Shown here: piece after piece, positions 28,701 to 38,500 of the stretch | How the letters are laid out: every line of letters starts with the position of its first letter | Position numbering within the stretch: position 1 is the stretch's first letter | Assembly (NCBI RefSeq): GCF_024606225.1 | Contig: NZ_JAGRPU010000012.1 | Span: 1-64,000 of the forward strand | Source: Endozoicomonas sp. ISHI1 | Lineage (GTDB): Bacteria > Pseudomonadota > Gammaproteobacteria > Pseudomonadales > Endozoicomonadaceae | Reading direction: 5' to 3' | DNA: 64,000 nt | Made by a program: the position numbers and the translations under genes | The notes under the pieces: model-generated | What the model was told of the DNA's origin: nothing | Databases searched by the model: none | The model's input: the letters and a program-made list of their open reading frames with translations, nothing else

Positions 28701-31664
28701 ATAACGCTCTTCACTGGATCTCAGGGCATCTTCGGAAAGCTGCCTTGAGCGCGCAACAGCTACCAGTTGACTGGCCCTGCGCAGGAGATCCACTTCATCA
28801 CTCAACAGCTCGTCTTCGGTCTGGCGATTGAGGAATATGACCCCACCTATCTGTTCAGCGAATAACGTCATGGCAACATGAATCCCCGTTACCACGCCAT
28901 CCTTACTGAGGCTCCTCAAAGATTCGCTTTTGGCTGACTGCTCACTATCAACGCTCAACTTAAGTGTTGCTATACCGTCTTCAGATGGCTGACTTCCTTG
29001 CCTGAGGGCACCCCTAAGCAGCTCATTCAATTCCCCCATTCTCAGAGACTTGTTGTCAGACCAGAAATACTCAATGGCTGAATGTCCATCCGTTCTCGAA
29101 TAAACCAGGGCCGCGTCATAACTCATAAAAACGGCCAGCTTGCGGAGGAAATACTGCACTGCCTCTTCAAGCGGTTTATTAATAAACTTTCTGGAAATAT
29201 CACTGAGCAGACGATCCAGATCTGAACGGGCTTTCAACTCTTCTTCGGCACGCTCCCTCTCACCGATTTCCAGAGTCAGCCTTCGATTCCAGTAAATAAT
29301 CAGGATCAGCGTCACAAGGATCAGCAACAGACCGATGAACAACTCTTTATTAGGCTGCCAGCTTAATTCGGTAATAGAGACCCAGCGACTGTTGATCTCA
29401 GCCTTCTCTGCCTCAGTCAGACTGTCGACAGTTTTATGCAGAATGGAACCCAGCATGGGCCAGTCATTGCGACTGCCAAGAGCGTATTCATACTCAAAAC
29501 CTGCCTCACCCACCACACGAAGATTAGTGACTTTGAGTCGATCAAGTTCAAAACTGGAAGCTGCAATGTCCGCAATTACCGCATCCAGAGCACCGCTGGA
29601 AACACGGTTAATCCCAACACTGAGACTGGCCATCGGCTTGAAATAAATGCCAGGGTGTTTGGCCCTGAAAACATCCAGAGAAGCACTACCAGGCACATAA
29701 CCGACATTGCGCCCTCTAAGATCACGAATATTTTCAATGGTTTTATCCGAGGTTCTGGCCAGAATTACGGATGGCACTTTGAATAATGGGCTGGTGAAAT
29801 CCAGATAGCGACTGCGCTCATCGGTCTTCTGTACCATGCCAAGCACATCGGTTTCATGACGATAGGCACGACCCAGAGATTCAGTCCAGACTTTGGATGG
29901 ATTAAGACGGAATGTTAAACCCAGACGATCTTCAAGAAGACGGAGATAATCAACGGCTATGCCCTGATAATTTCCTTCCTCGTCCTGGAACAGGAACGGC
30001 GGATGATGGGCCTGCACATCAATCTGGATAATGCGATTCCTGTCCAGCCAGCGTCGCTCTGCTTCGGTCAGGTTGACCTTGGTGATACCCTTGCCAAAAT
30101 ACCGGTTATCACTGTTTACAATCCAGCGTTCTTCAATCTCCTCGTACTCTTCAGGCGAGATATCTCCCAGCCCCCTGTTAACCAGAGTAATCAGATCGTC
30201 ACTTCTATCTGCGGCTACCCCGGCACCAATGGCCTCATTCATATTGAAGTATTTGCTGCTGCTGAGCTCACCGATCAGCCCCAGAGCTCCCAGGGCAGAC
30301 TCAACCACCACAGGCACCCCCAAGAAAGCATCGATATCACCCCTGAACAGACTCTGAATCAACTCAATGATATTGTCACGAGTGACCAGCATGACCCCCG
30401 GAAGCCATTTGTTGACAAACTCTTCATGACTGGAGTCTGTCACCACGCCCAGCCTTCTGCCATCCAGATCAGGCCCCAGGTCATTGACCGACTGGTTACT
30501 GCGATAATAAATTCGTGAACTGATGGCATAAAACGGATTGGACATTTGCATCCACTCACTGCGAGCCCTGGAGGGAGAAATACTCCCGAGAACATCTACC
30601 TTGCCACTCTTGAGCGCCTGAGTAATCTCGGTTTGCTCCCCCATTCTGAAGCGAACAGGCGTAGAAGTTTTTTCAGACCACTTCTGCCAGATGTCTACAT
30701 ACATACCGGCCGGTTTACCCAGCGCGTTGACAAAAGACAGCGGGGCCGAGGCCGTTTCCAGAGCGATAACCAGTTTTCCTGAAGTTTGGTCATCATGACC
30801 AAGCCAGCGTCCGAATACCAGACTCTTGCGATCTTGCGGTATCATTTCCATACCGCTCTCAATGATAGAGCCCAGGGCAGAACGCCTGCTACTGATTCCA
30901 GCTACGAGTGAAACAGTACTGTCCAAAGGGGATTCATAGGACGAGTACTCAGAGCTAACCCCCCGACTTTCAAGATAATACCCCAATACATCCGCATTAC
31001 CGGCAAACAGCGCCACCTTCTTTGCGGCAATATCATCAACCATCAAGTGCTGATTGTTGAACTCTTTCAGACTGGCATCAGGAAACCGTTCAATAATTTT
31101 TTCCTTCAGAGGGTCCTTGTCCAAAATCGCAATCTGATACTCTGACAACAACGTCTCAATGGGCCTTGGGGTAATATCATTGCGGATAAACAAAGCCCTG
31201 CTACTCTGGAAGATCTCACGGGTCAGAATGCCTTTCTCAGTCACTTCATCCGCCGTCCCAAGCAATGCAATCACATCAATCTCATTGTTTTTAAGTCGAT
31301 CAATCGCTTGTTGACGAGCCATGGGATAGAACTTGACGGGCACCCCCACCTGTTCAGACCATTCCCGCCAGAGATCGAGTATCAGACCGTCGGGCTCACC
31401 GGCATCATTAGTGAAAGCCCAGGGCAGGGAGTGCTGCGTATAAGCAATTTTCAACGGCTTGAAATAGCTGGTATCCGTCTTAGGCCTGTTTTCCTCAGCA
31501 TGAGCTGATAACGACAAAACACAGAAAAAAAGCAGGCTTATGAGGTAAAAAATCAGGCCACGTTTTCTTTTTATTGTGAAAACAGACTCATCACCGAAGG
31601 CTTCCAGACTGGCAATCGGTTCAGAACTGTGTTCACGCTCAAGGATTTTTAGAGCGTATGACAT
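25752..31664 (-). CDS. BvgS/EvgS-type hybrid sensor histidine kinase with three periplasmic binding domains
   Basis: This 1970-residue membrane kinase has an N-terminal signal or anchor (about 36-56). Three consecutive SBP_bac_3-like periplasmic domains follow (about 68-290, 297-520, 535-770), then a transmembrane helix (LFIGLLLILVTLILIIYW), a GAF-like region, two PAS domains (about 1000-1240) and HisKA with the phospho-acceptor His in NFLANMSHEIRTPMN. An HATPase domain (DTGIGIS; GGTGLGLAI), two receiver domains (LLDWRMPETDG; FMDIQMPRMNG) and a C-terminal Hpt domain (VHGIKGAGGSLG) complete a phosphorelay. Signals may be small solutes such as amino acids. No partner response regulator lies nearby. 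Three binding domains is one more than BvgS has. Confidence 0.92.
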   Translation of the reverse strand: MSYALKILEREHSSEPIASLEAFGDESVFTIKRKRGLIFYLISLLFFCVLSLSAHAEENRPKTDTSYFKPLKIAYTQHSLPWAFTNDAGEPDGLILDLWREWSEQVGVPVKFYPMARQQAIDRLKNNEIDVIALLGTADEVTEKGILTREIFQSSRALFIRNDITPRPIETLLSEYQIAILDKDPLKEKIIERFPDASLKEFNNQHLMVDDIAAKKVALFAGNADVLGYYLESRGVSSEYSSYESPLDSTVSLVAGISSRRSALGSIIESGMEMIPQDRKSLVFGRWLGHDDQTSGKLVIALETASAPLSFVNALGKPAGMYVDIWQKWSEKTSTPVRFRMGEQTEITQALKSGKVDVLGSISPSRARSEWMQMSNPFYAISSRIYYRSNQSVNDLGPDLDGRRLGVVTDSSHEEFVNKWLPGVMLVTRDNIIELIQSLFRGDIDAFLGVPVVVESALGALGLIGELSSSKYFNMNEAIGAGVAADRSDDLITLVNRGLGDISPEEYEEIEERWIVNSDNRYFGKGITKVNLTEAERRWLDRNRIIQIDVQAHHPPFLFQDEEGNYQGIAVDYLRLLEDRLGLTFRLNPSKVWTESLGRAYRHETDVLGMVQKTDERSRYLDFTSPLFKVPSVILARTSDKTIENIRDLRGRNVGYVPGSASLDVFRAKHPGIYFKPMASLSVGINRVSSGALDAVIADIAASSFELDRLKVTNLRVVGEAGFEYEYALGSRNDWPMLGSILHKTVDSLTEAEKAEINSRWVSITELSWQPNKELFIGLLLILVTLILIIYWNRRLTLEIGERERAEEELKARSDLDRLLSDISRKFINKPLEEAVQYFLRKLAVFMSYDAALVYSRTDGHSAIEYFWSDNKSLRMGELNELLRGALRQGSQPSEDGIATLKLSVDSEQSAKSESLRSLSKDGVVTGIHVAMTLFAEQIGGVIFLNRQTEDELLSDEVDLLRRASQLVAVARSRQLSEDALRSSEERYQLAMDAASDGLWDWDVANERIYFSPRYQRMLGYEAGELANTPGGWRRLIHSDDKIATVDFFNDQFAHSDKAFVYEYRIRRRDGSYATVRNKGKVVFRDSRGHPLRAVGTMVDITEQKERERELSMARFTLDRAADYIHWFRHDGSHKYVNESSCRALGYTPDQVMELSIMDINPAVTETSWERLWDQLTMRKAMTYETLRKTHDGKVFPVEVTANYMEYEGEGYLSATGRDITDRKHAEETLHKAKEAADQANQAKSNFLANMSHEIRTPMNAIIGLSHLVLQTDMSDKQQDYVAKIQSSAHALLGIINDILDFSRIEAGKLNMETIDFNLEDVFDNVYDITNVKAEEKGIELSYDIGPDVPRHLQGDPLRLGQVLINLIHNAVKFTHIGSVRITVRLLSINSKTARICFEVQDTGIGISREHQARLFESFSQVDGSTTRKFGGTGLGLAICRSLVNMMNGDIEVKSEIDQGSTFQFDVELGLGESIGLTDQSLVGRRVLVVDDTEEARKLLISQLNSFGCETLEAEDSAAALDILREHNLDSDNPVTVTLLDWRMPETDGIELAEEIRAMELDSMPVLIMVSAYGREEVMARASGRVDAFLIKPASSSVLVETILRTLDYKSSVGGSKGVDSHASKQTFKGDILLVEDNEINQQVARELLEGMGLTVTLADNGQEAVDILESNTFDLVFMDIQMPRMNGYQATRVIRRNVGDKDLPIVAMTAHAMTGDRERCLQVGMNDHISKPLNPVELQEMVDRWLQVSDEGASSGPAVTKATEQKEFAEDLEKLKGIHLHNGLNRVRGNVELYRQLLVNFYLDQGEDLQKLRDCLDKQDWQAARFIVHGIKGAGGSLGAEHLHITAARLEAALRTRDELPSKELLKSFEHAFEEVMESLRQLVGKDPEEATVGEGRVEIERLSLLMSSMITQLQEGDVSASESLPELVGGLVGKVDKHKLDRLQKSIRVYDFEEAEQILEGFQSEVEL

Positions 31665-31801
31665 AAGGGCTCGTTCTGGGTCTATATAGGACTTAGCACG
31701 AGCATTTTACCTGGAATCACCTGCCATGCCACTGAGTGAAGTACGCAATTTCACACACAAGAACCTAGAATGAGAAGAGGAACACCTACTCCGGATGAAT
31801 C

Positions 31802-32086
31802 ATGGATATTGAAAAACGATCCCAGCAAAGCCTTGATGAGAGCAAGAGCTGCATTCTTGAAGCTCAGAACCTGATGGACAAAATGGCCGCCCTACGGGGA
31901 AAGCTGAACATTAAGGAAGGTGCAGGTCGTCGCTACCTTCAGAAAATCAAGCCCGACGAAGCCAGTCTGAAAACGGCCGAGAAGGAAATTGCCAACCAAT
32001 ACACGGGAAAAAGCAGCAACCCGAAACAGAAGAAAAAGAGGCATAAGAACCTGATGAATGCCCTGCACAGACATGGCAGAGCCTGA
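31802..32086 (+). CDS. Small basic hypothetical protein
   Basis: The 94-residue, lysine-rich protein has a predicted helical N-terminal half (DESKSCILEAQNLMDKMAAL) and a strongly basic C-terminus (NPKQKKKRHKNLMNALHRHG). No signal peptide or family was recognised. It sits between the divergent sensor kinase and recC. Basic character might suggest nucleic acid binding. It could also be a spurious frame. Confidence 0.45.
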   Translation: MDIEKRSQQSLDESKSCILEAQNLMDKMAALRGKLNIKEGAGRRYLQKIKPDEASLKTAEKEIANQYTGKSSNPKQKKKRHKNLMNALHRHGRA

Positions 32087-32206
32087 CACAGAACATTGAC
32101 AGATCGCCAGAACCACCTGAAATTGTTGGATTTTTATCTCGAAACCTCTTTACCCCTCCATTTATGTTGACATAGCCCGCCAGAACATGAAGAGTTAGAA
32201 CCATCA

Positions 32207-35200
32207 TTGATACAGGCTGATTCTCCTCTCGTGTTCACCATTTATCACTCTAACCAGCTTGACCTGCTCAAAGACCTGCTGATTGACCTGATACAGCGGG
32301 AGCCACTTCCTAACCCGCTGGAAGATGAACAGATTCTTGTTCAGAGCCCCGGCATGGCTCAGTGGCTGCGGCAGGAGCTGGCACAGTCCATGGGCATTGC
32401 GGCATCGCTCAACTTTCCACTGCCAGCCAGTTTTCTCTGGGACATGTTCGTCAAGGTGTTGCCGGATGTCCCTAAACGTTCAGCCTTTAACAAGGAAGCC
32501 ATGACCTGGAAGCTGATGTCATTGCTGCCCAATATGCTGGATGAAGAGGCCTTCAAGTCTCTTAGACACTATTTGGCTGATGATAACGACACCGTGCGCT
32601 GTTACCAGCTGGCCGGCAAGGTCGCTGATATTTTTGACCAATACCTGGTTTATCGTCCGGAATGGATTGCCGATTGGGAACAGGGAAAGGATGAGACAGC
32701 AAGAGATCAGCTCTGGCAGCCTGTGCTCTGGCGGGCGCTAGTCTCCAGAACATCCGAAGCCGGCCAGCCTCACTGGCACCGGGCCAATATGCATCACCGT
32801 TTTCTGAGTGCATTGGAGAATAACTCTCATCAACAACCTCTTGATAAACGGTCGTTGCCCCGCAGATTGTTTGTTTTTGGGATTTCTGCACTCCCCCCGC
32901 ATTTTGTGAGAACCCTGAAAGCACTGGGTCAGCAAACCGATGTCCATCTAATGGTCTGCAACCCCTGCCAATACTATTGGGGAGACGAGAAAGACCCTAA
33001 ATATCTGGCTAAACTGGCTGCACGGCTCTTTAATAAACACGCCAGCCAGTCGACGACTCAAGCCGGTGATGGCTCCTCACAACAGACCGACCTTTTCGAG
33101 TCTCTGGTTGATGAGCAAAGTAACGCTCTGTTAGCCTCAATGGGTAAGCTGGGCAGAGATTATATGCACCAGCTACATGATTTGGATGCCACAGAAATCA
33201 CTGCCTTTGTGGATGGTCAGGAAGACTCCCTGCTGCACCGGATTCAAAAAGATATCCTGAATCTGACCGACAGAAGTATGGAAAGTCCGGTCACTATTGC
33301 CTCTGACGATCCATCTCTGGTTTTCCATGACTGCCACAGCGCGCTCAGAGAATTGGAAGTTCTGCATGACCAACTACTCAGACTGTTTGAGCTGAATCCT
33401 GATCTCACGCCCAGAGATGTTGTTGTCATGCTGCCTGACGTCGATCAGTACAGCCCATGGATTCGGGCTGTTTTTGGTGGCCTGCCGGAACATCACAACG
33501 ATCCACGATACATCCCCTTTGCTATTTCAGATCGAAGTGCCCGTCAGGAATTTCCTCTACTGAAAGGCTTGCTGGAACTGCTTGATTTGGACAATCAACG
33601 CTGTAGTGCTCAGGACATGCTGGAACTGTTGGAAATTCCAGCTATTCAGAGACGCTTCCAGATTGATGAAAAGGGCTTTGAACTCCTGCGCCGATGGATC
33701 AATGAGTCAGGCATTCGCTGGGGATTAAGCCCTGAACACCAGAGTGGCTTTGGCGTCCCCCCAAGAGAGAGCAACTCCTGGCTCTTTGGCCTTAAGCGCA
33801 TGCTGCTGGGTTATGCGCTTCCGGAAGATTCCGGTCTTTTCTCGGGTATACTACCAATGGATTCCTCTCAGGGAATGAATGCGGTTCTGAGCGGTCAACT
33901 GGCGGCCTTTGTTGAAGCAGCCTCTGAACTCATTCTGCAACTCAACCAATCCCGATCCATTGAAAGCTGGACTCTCTTTATCAACCAGATACTCGAAAAC
34001 TTCTTTGCAACCGACGAAGAAGATGAGTACGCACTGAAACTGGTCAGAAGCTCACTGGAACACCTGACAGAGCAAGTTCGTGATGCAGGCTATACCAACC
34101 GACTATCGCGACCCGTTTTGCTGGATTACCTGACAGAACGGCTCACCAGTGAAAGGAGCAGCCAGAAATTCCTTTCAGGCCGCGTCAATTTCTGCACACT
34201 GATGCCCATGCGCTCCATTCCTTTCAAGGTAGTCTGTCTCTTGGGCATGAATGACGGTGCTTATCCGAGAAGTATACCTCCTGCCGGTTTTGACTTGATG
34301 ACAGAAACCCCTCGGCGGGGTGACCGCTCTCGCCGTGAAGACGACCGCTATCTGTTTCTGGAAGCTTTGCTGTCTGCACGCCAGACGTTCTACATCAGTT
34401 ACACCGGTCGAAATATCAAGGACAACAGTGAACGTATACCCTCGGTGCTGGTGACGGAACTGCAGGAATATTGCAGTCAGTTTTTCCCTGATAGTAAAGC
34501 TTTTCAGAACCTGATCACAGAACACCGATTGCAACCATTCAGTCAGGAAAACTTCACTCCGGACACTGGCCTCTTCAGTTACGCAAAAGAATGGCTTCCG
34601 GCAGCCAGTAATCCCACTGAATCATCAGCACCTTTTCTGACTTCATCGCTAAAATCCCGTGAATTACCAGAAGAACTGGAAGTTCCGGAATTATTGAGAT
34701 TCTTTCGTAATCCCAGTCAATATTTCTGCAACCGGAGATTAAAGGTCTTCTTCGAACAGGAAGAAACCTTGTTAGCCGACACTGAACCTTTTGCTCTGGA
34801 CGCACTGGACACATACTGGCTCAAATCATCCATACTGGAAGCCTTACTCACAGAGAGCAGCCTGGACAGCCTCCGGGAAAAATTAAACGCCACTGGTACA
34901 CTACCCCATGGCGCCTTCGGTGAACTGCTGCTGGAAGACCAACAGAATAGTGTCTCTCCTCTCGTGGAAAAGCTAAGGGATGCCATTCTTAAACCCCTGG
35001 ATGATGTTGAGGTCAATCTCTCAGTCGCCGGTATCAAGGTCACTGGTTGGCTGAAACAACATTACTCATTTGCAGGTCAGAATTCCGGGCTGCTGCGCTA
35101 CCGGGCTGCCAGACTGAAAGCAAAAGACAAGCTATTCGTCTGGATAGAACATCTCCTGTATTGCACCTCTCAGGAAAATTCGGGAGCAACTGGCCATACC

Positions 35201-35560
35201 CGGCTGATAGGCCTGGACGAAGAGATAGTGTTTACTGTCATCCCTGCACAACAGGCCAGAGCTTACCTTAACGATCTGGTATCGCTTTACCTCAGGGGAC
35301 AAACTCGACCTGTTCCTTTCTTTCCTGCGACCTCACAGGCGTGGCTGGAGAAAATGGATGAGGAGGAAAAAGCACGCAAAGCGGCCGAGACAGCCTTTTA
35401 TGGTGGTTTCATGGTTCACGGGGAAATTGAGAATGCTTACATACAACGAACGTTTCCTGAGCTAGAACCCATCTTTGACGAATTTACCGACCTGAGCCGT
35501 CTTATTCTCGGGCCCATGACTGACACGATCGAAGTGGTTTCAGAGGGAAGCCGAAAATGA
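32207..35560 (+). CDS. recC: Exodeoxyribonuclease V subunit gamma (RecC)
   Basis: RecC is the Chi-recognising subunit of the RecBCD helicase-nuclease that processes double-strand breaks. The N-terminus (IYHSNQLDLLKDLLIDLI, then ILVQSPGMAQWLRQ and NFPLPASFLWDMF) matches E. coli RecC closely, and the 1117-residue length is normal. The start is a TTG at 32207; a GTG at 32231 is an alternative. It is followed by recB with a four-base overlap. In E. coli, ptrA separates recC from recB; here the three subunit genes are directly joined. Confidence 0.95.
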   Translation: MIQADSPLVFTIYHSNQLDLLKDLLIDLIQREPLPNPLEDEQILVQSPGMAQWLRQELAQSMGIAASLNFPLPASFLWDMFVKVLPDVPKRSAFNKEAMTWKLMSLLPNMLDEEAFKSLRHYLADDNDTVRCYQLAGKVADIFDQYLVYRPEWIADWEQGKDETARDQLWQPVLWRALVSRTSEAGQPHWHRANMHHRFLSALENNSHQQPLDKRSLPRRLFVFGISALPPHFVRTLKALGQQTDVHLMVCNPCQYYWGDEKDPKYLAKLAARLFNKHASQSTTQAGDGSSQQTDLFESLVDEQSNALLASMGKLGRDYMHQLHDLDATEITAFVDGQEDSLLHRIQKDILNLTDRSMESPVTIASDDPSLVFHDCHSALRELEVLHDQLLRLFELNPDLTPRDVVVMLPDVDQYSPWIRAVFGGLPEHHNDPRYIPFAISDRSARQEFPLLKGLLELLDLDNQRCSAQDMLELLEIPAIQRRFQIDEKGFELLRRWINESGIRWGLSPEHQSGFGVPPRESNSWLFGLKRMLLGYALPEDSGLFSGILPMDSSQGMNAVLSGQLAAFVEAASELILQLNQSRSIESWTLFINQILENFFATDEEDEYALKLVRSSLEHLTEQVRDAGYTNRLSRPVLLDYLTERLTSERSSQKFLSGRVNFCTLMPMRSIPFKVVCLLGMNDGAYPRSIPPAGFDLMTETPRRGDRSRREDDRYLFLEALLSARQTFYISYTGRNIKDNSERIPSVLVTELQEYCSQFFPDSKAFQNLITEHRLQPFSQENFTPDTGLFSYAKEWLPAASNPTESSAPFLTSSLKSRELPEELEVPELLRFFRNPSQYFCNRRLKVFFEQEETLLADTEPFALDALDTYWLKSSILEALLTESSLDSLREKLNATGTLPHGAFGELLLEDQQNSVSPLVEKLRDAILKPLDDVEVNLSVAGIKVTGWLKQHYSFAGQNSGLLRYRAARLKAKDKLFVWIEHLLYCTSQENSGATGHTRLIGLDEEIVFTVIPAQQARAYLNDLVSLYLRGQTRPVPFFPATSQAWLEKMDEEEKARKAAETAFYGGFMVHGEIENAYIQRTFPELEPIFDEFTDLSRLILGPMTDTIEVVSEGSRK

Positions 35561-38500
35561 CTGCAACCACTCATGTGCCTTTAATGGAGCAACACCCCAT
35601 AACAAAAATAGCCAACCAACCAATGCAGCTGGAAGCACGAACCTTCCCCCTGCACGGAAACCGTTTGATCGAAGCCAGCGCCGGAACAGGCAAAACCTAT
35701 ACGATTGCCAACCTTTTTCTCAGGCTGGTCCTTGGGCACGGGCCCGAGCACGATCAGAAAAAGTCAGCCCACTGCAAACCTCTGACAGTTGACCAGATTT
35801 TGGTAGTCACCTTCACCGAGGCAGCCACTGGGGAACTGAGAGATCGTATTCGCGCCCGACTACATCAGGCCAGAGAGGCGTTTGAAAAGAGTCTGACGGA
35901 TGATGACTTCATAGCAACACTGATGAACGACCTTGATCATCATACAGAAAGAGCTCGACTGCTGCTGGCCGCAGAACGTCAGATGGATGAGGCAGCCGTA
36001 TTCACCATACACGGCTTCTGTCAGAGAATGCTGAGACAGCATGCCTTCGAAAGTGGCACGCTATTTTCCAATGAACTGATTACCGACGAATCTCACTTGC
36101 TGGAGCAGTCAGCCGCAGACTTCTGGCGTACCGAACTTTACCCATTAAATAAACCCTTGGTACGACTGGCCCGATCTGTCTGGAAAACCCCCGGCGACCT
36201 GCTGAAAAGCCTGCGAGGGCTACTGGGCAAACCGGGGCTACAGGTTGAAACCGGCGGAATGCCTGACACCCTTGAACGCTTCAACCGTCAGTACGTTGAA
36301 CCCGCTCTGACCATCAGAAACCTTTGGCGTGACAACCGCCACGACATCGAAGATCAACTGCTGTCCTGTGGCCTTAAAAAAAACAGCAAACCTTTCAAGC
36401 GAGTAGCCAAAATGGCAACGTTTGCCAACAGCGATGCTCTCTTTCCGGACCTTGGCAAGAACGAGAGCTGGGAAATCTATGGCAGGGAGATTCTGGAAAA
36501 CGCCCTTGCCAAAAACGGCAAATTGCCTACGCACAGGGTTTTTGCTCTCATCGAAGACTTGCTGAATCAACCCGCCAGTATTCAGGATGCTTTCAAAAGC
36601 ATGATGCTCGCCAGAGCTCTGTCGAGCATTCAGCAGAGAAGCCTCTCGATTAAAGACCAGAAGCATCAGATGTCGTTTAACGACCTTCTGACTCGTCTCC
36701 ATCAAGCACTTCATGAAAATCATGGCGAACAGCTGGCCACCAAACTGCGAGTCCAGTTTCCGGTCGCCATGATTGATGAGTTTCAGGATACCGACCCACT
36801 GCAGTACGCCATTTTCAGCCGGATCTATCCCAGTCACTCAAGCTCCAGCCGTAGTGCCGGACTGTTTATGATCGGCGACCCAAAACAGGCTATCTATGCG
36901 TTCAGGGGAGCCGACATCTTTACATATATGCAGGCCAGAAATCAGGTCTCGGCTCATTACTCTCTGGATACCAACTGGCGCTCCGGCAGCAACATGGTGG
37001 ACAGTGTCAATCGGGTCTTTGAAATGAGCCTTCACACCCCAAAAGACAACGACGGTCGTCCTCCTTTTATCTACAAAGACATTCCATTTTTATCTGTTAA
37101 ACCTTCACCAAAAGCTGATAAGCAGCGTCTTTTGGAAGCAAACACTGAGGTTCCGGCTCTTACCATCTGGTGGCAGGACAATGAAGGCACCGCAGTGGGC
37201 AAAACAGAGTATGAACAGACAATGACCCTGGCGACAGCCAGTGAAGTCAACCGACTACTGAGCCAGGCTCAGGCTGCCATTCATTCAGACGAAAATCAAC
37301 AGCCTCTGAAACCCGGGGATATTGCCATACTGGTGAGAACTGGCCGACAGGGCCTGATGATCAGGGAAGCCCTGGCAAAACAGGGAATTCCCAGTGTTTA
37401 TCTGAGCAGCAGTGATTCCGTATTTGCTTCGAACGAGGCGGTTGATGTGCTAAGAATTCTTACCGCCTGCCTCAACCCGGGCCACGATAGAACCTTGAGA
37501 TCGGCTCTGGCCACGCCACTGTTGGATCTGACAGCTGAGACTCTGGATGCACTGAACGACGATGAGCTTGCCTGGGAACGCGCCGTTGAAGAGTTTTCAG
37601 ATTACCATCAGATCTGGATGAAACAGGGCGTTCTGCCAATGCTCAGAGTACTGGTGCAAAAGCGTAAACTGGCAGAGCAACTGTTAGCAAAAGATAATGG
37701 CGAGAGGCGTCTGACAAACCTGTTGCATGTGGGTGAACTGCTGGCTGCAGCCAGTCTTGAGCTGGAGAGTCCCCACGCTCTGCAGCGATGGCTGTCTGAA
37801 CACATCAGCAAACCGGATACCAATGCCGATGAGCAGCAACTGCACCTTGAGAGCGAACGCAACCGGGTACAGATTGTCACCATCCATAAATCCAAGGGCC
37901 TGGAATACCCTGTCGTGTTTTTGCCCTATATCTGCAGTTTTAGAGAAGCGGAAGAACCGGTTTATCATGACAGCCAGCACACCACGTTGGACCTGTCTGG
38001 TGATGATCAGGCTCTGATCAAAGCCGACAAAGAAAGACTGGCTGAAGACATTCGACTACTTTACGTAGCACTGACTCGTTCAATCTATCGTTGCTATATG
38101 GGCATGGCTCCCGTCAAAAGTGGTTCTGGACGAAAAGGTGACCTGACTGATCTGCACAGAACGGCCATTGGCTGGTTGCTGAACGGCCCTGAGGTACTTG
38201 ATTATGCGACGCTTGAGCAACAATTGAAACATCTGGCGCAAAGGCACCCTGCCATTAATTTCCAGCCCGTTGAAGAGCTTCAACTCCCAGTCTACCGGAG
38301 CGAATCTGAAGAAAGCCTTCATCTTGTCGCGGCAGAGTTCCGAGGTGAGATCCAGAAAGACTGGTGGGTAACCAGCTACTCTGCATTGTCCAGAACCTCA
38401 CACTCTCATAAGAAAGTGCAGAGGCACCAGGCAGTTCAAGCGCCTGATGCCTCAATGGAAACAGCCGGTCTTGATATCGAAGTGATGAGTGAGACAGAAG

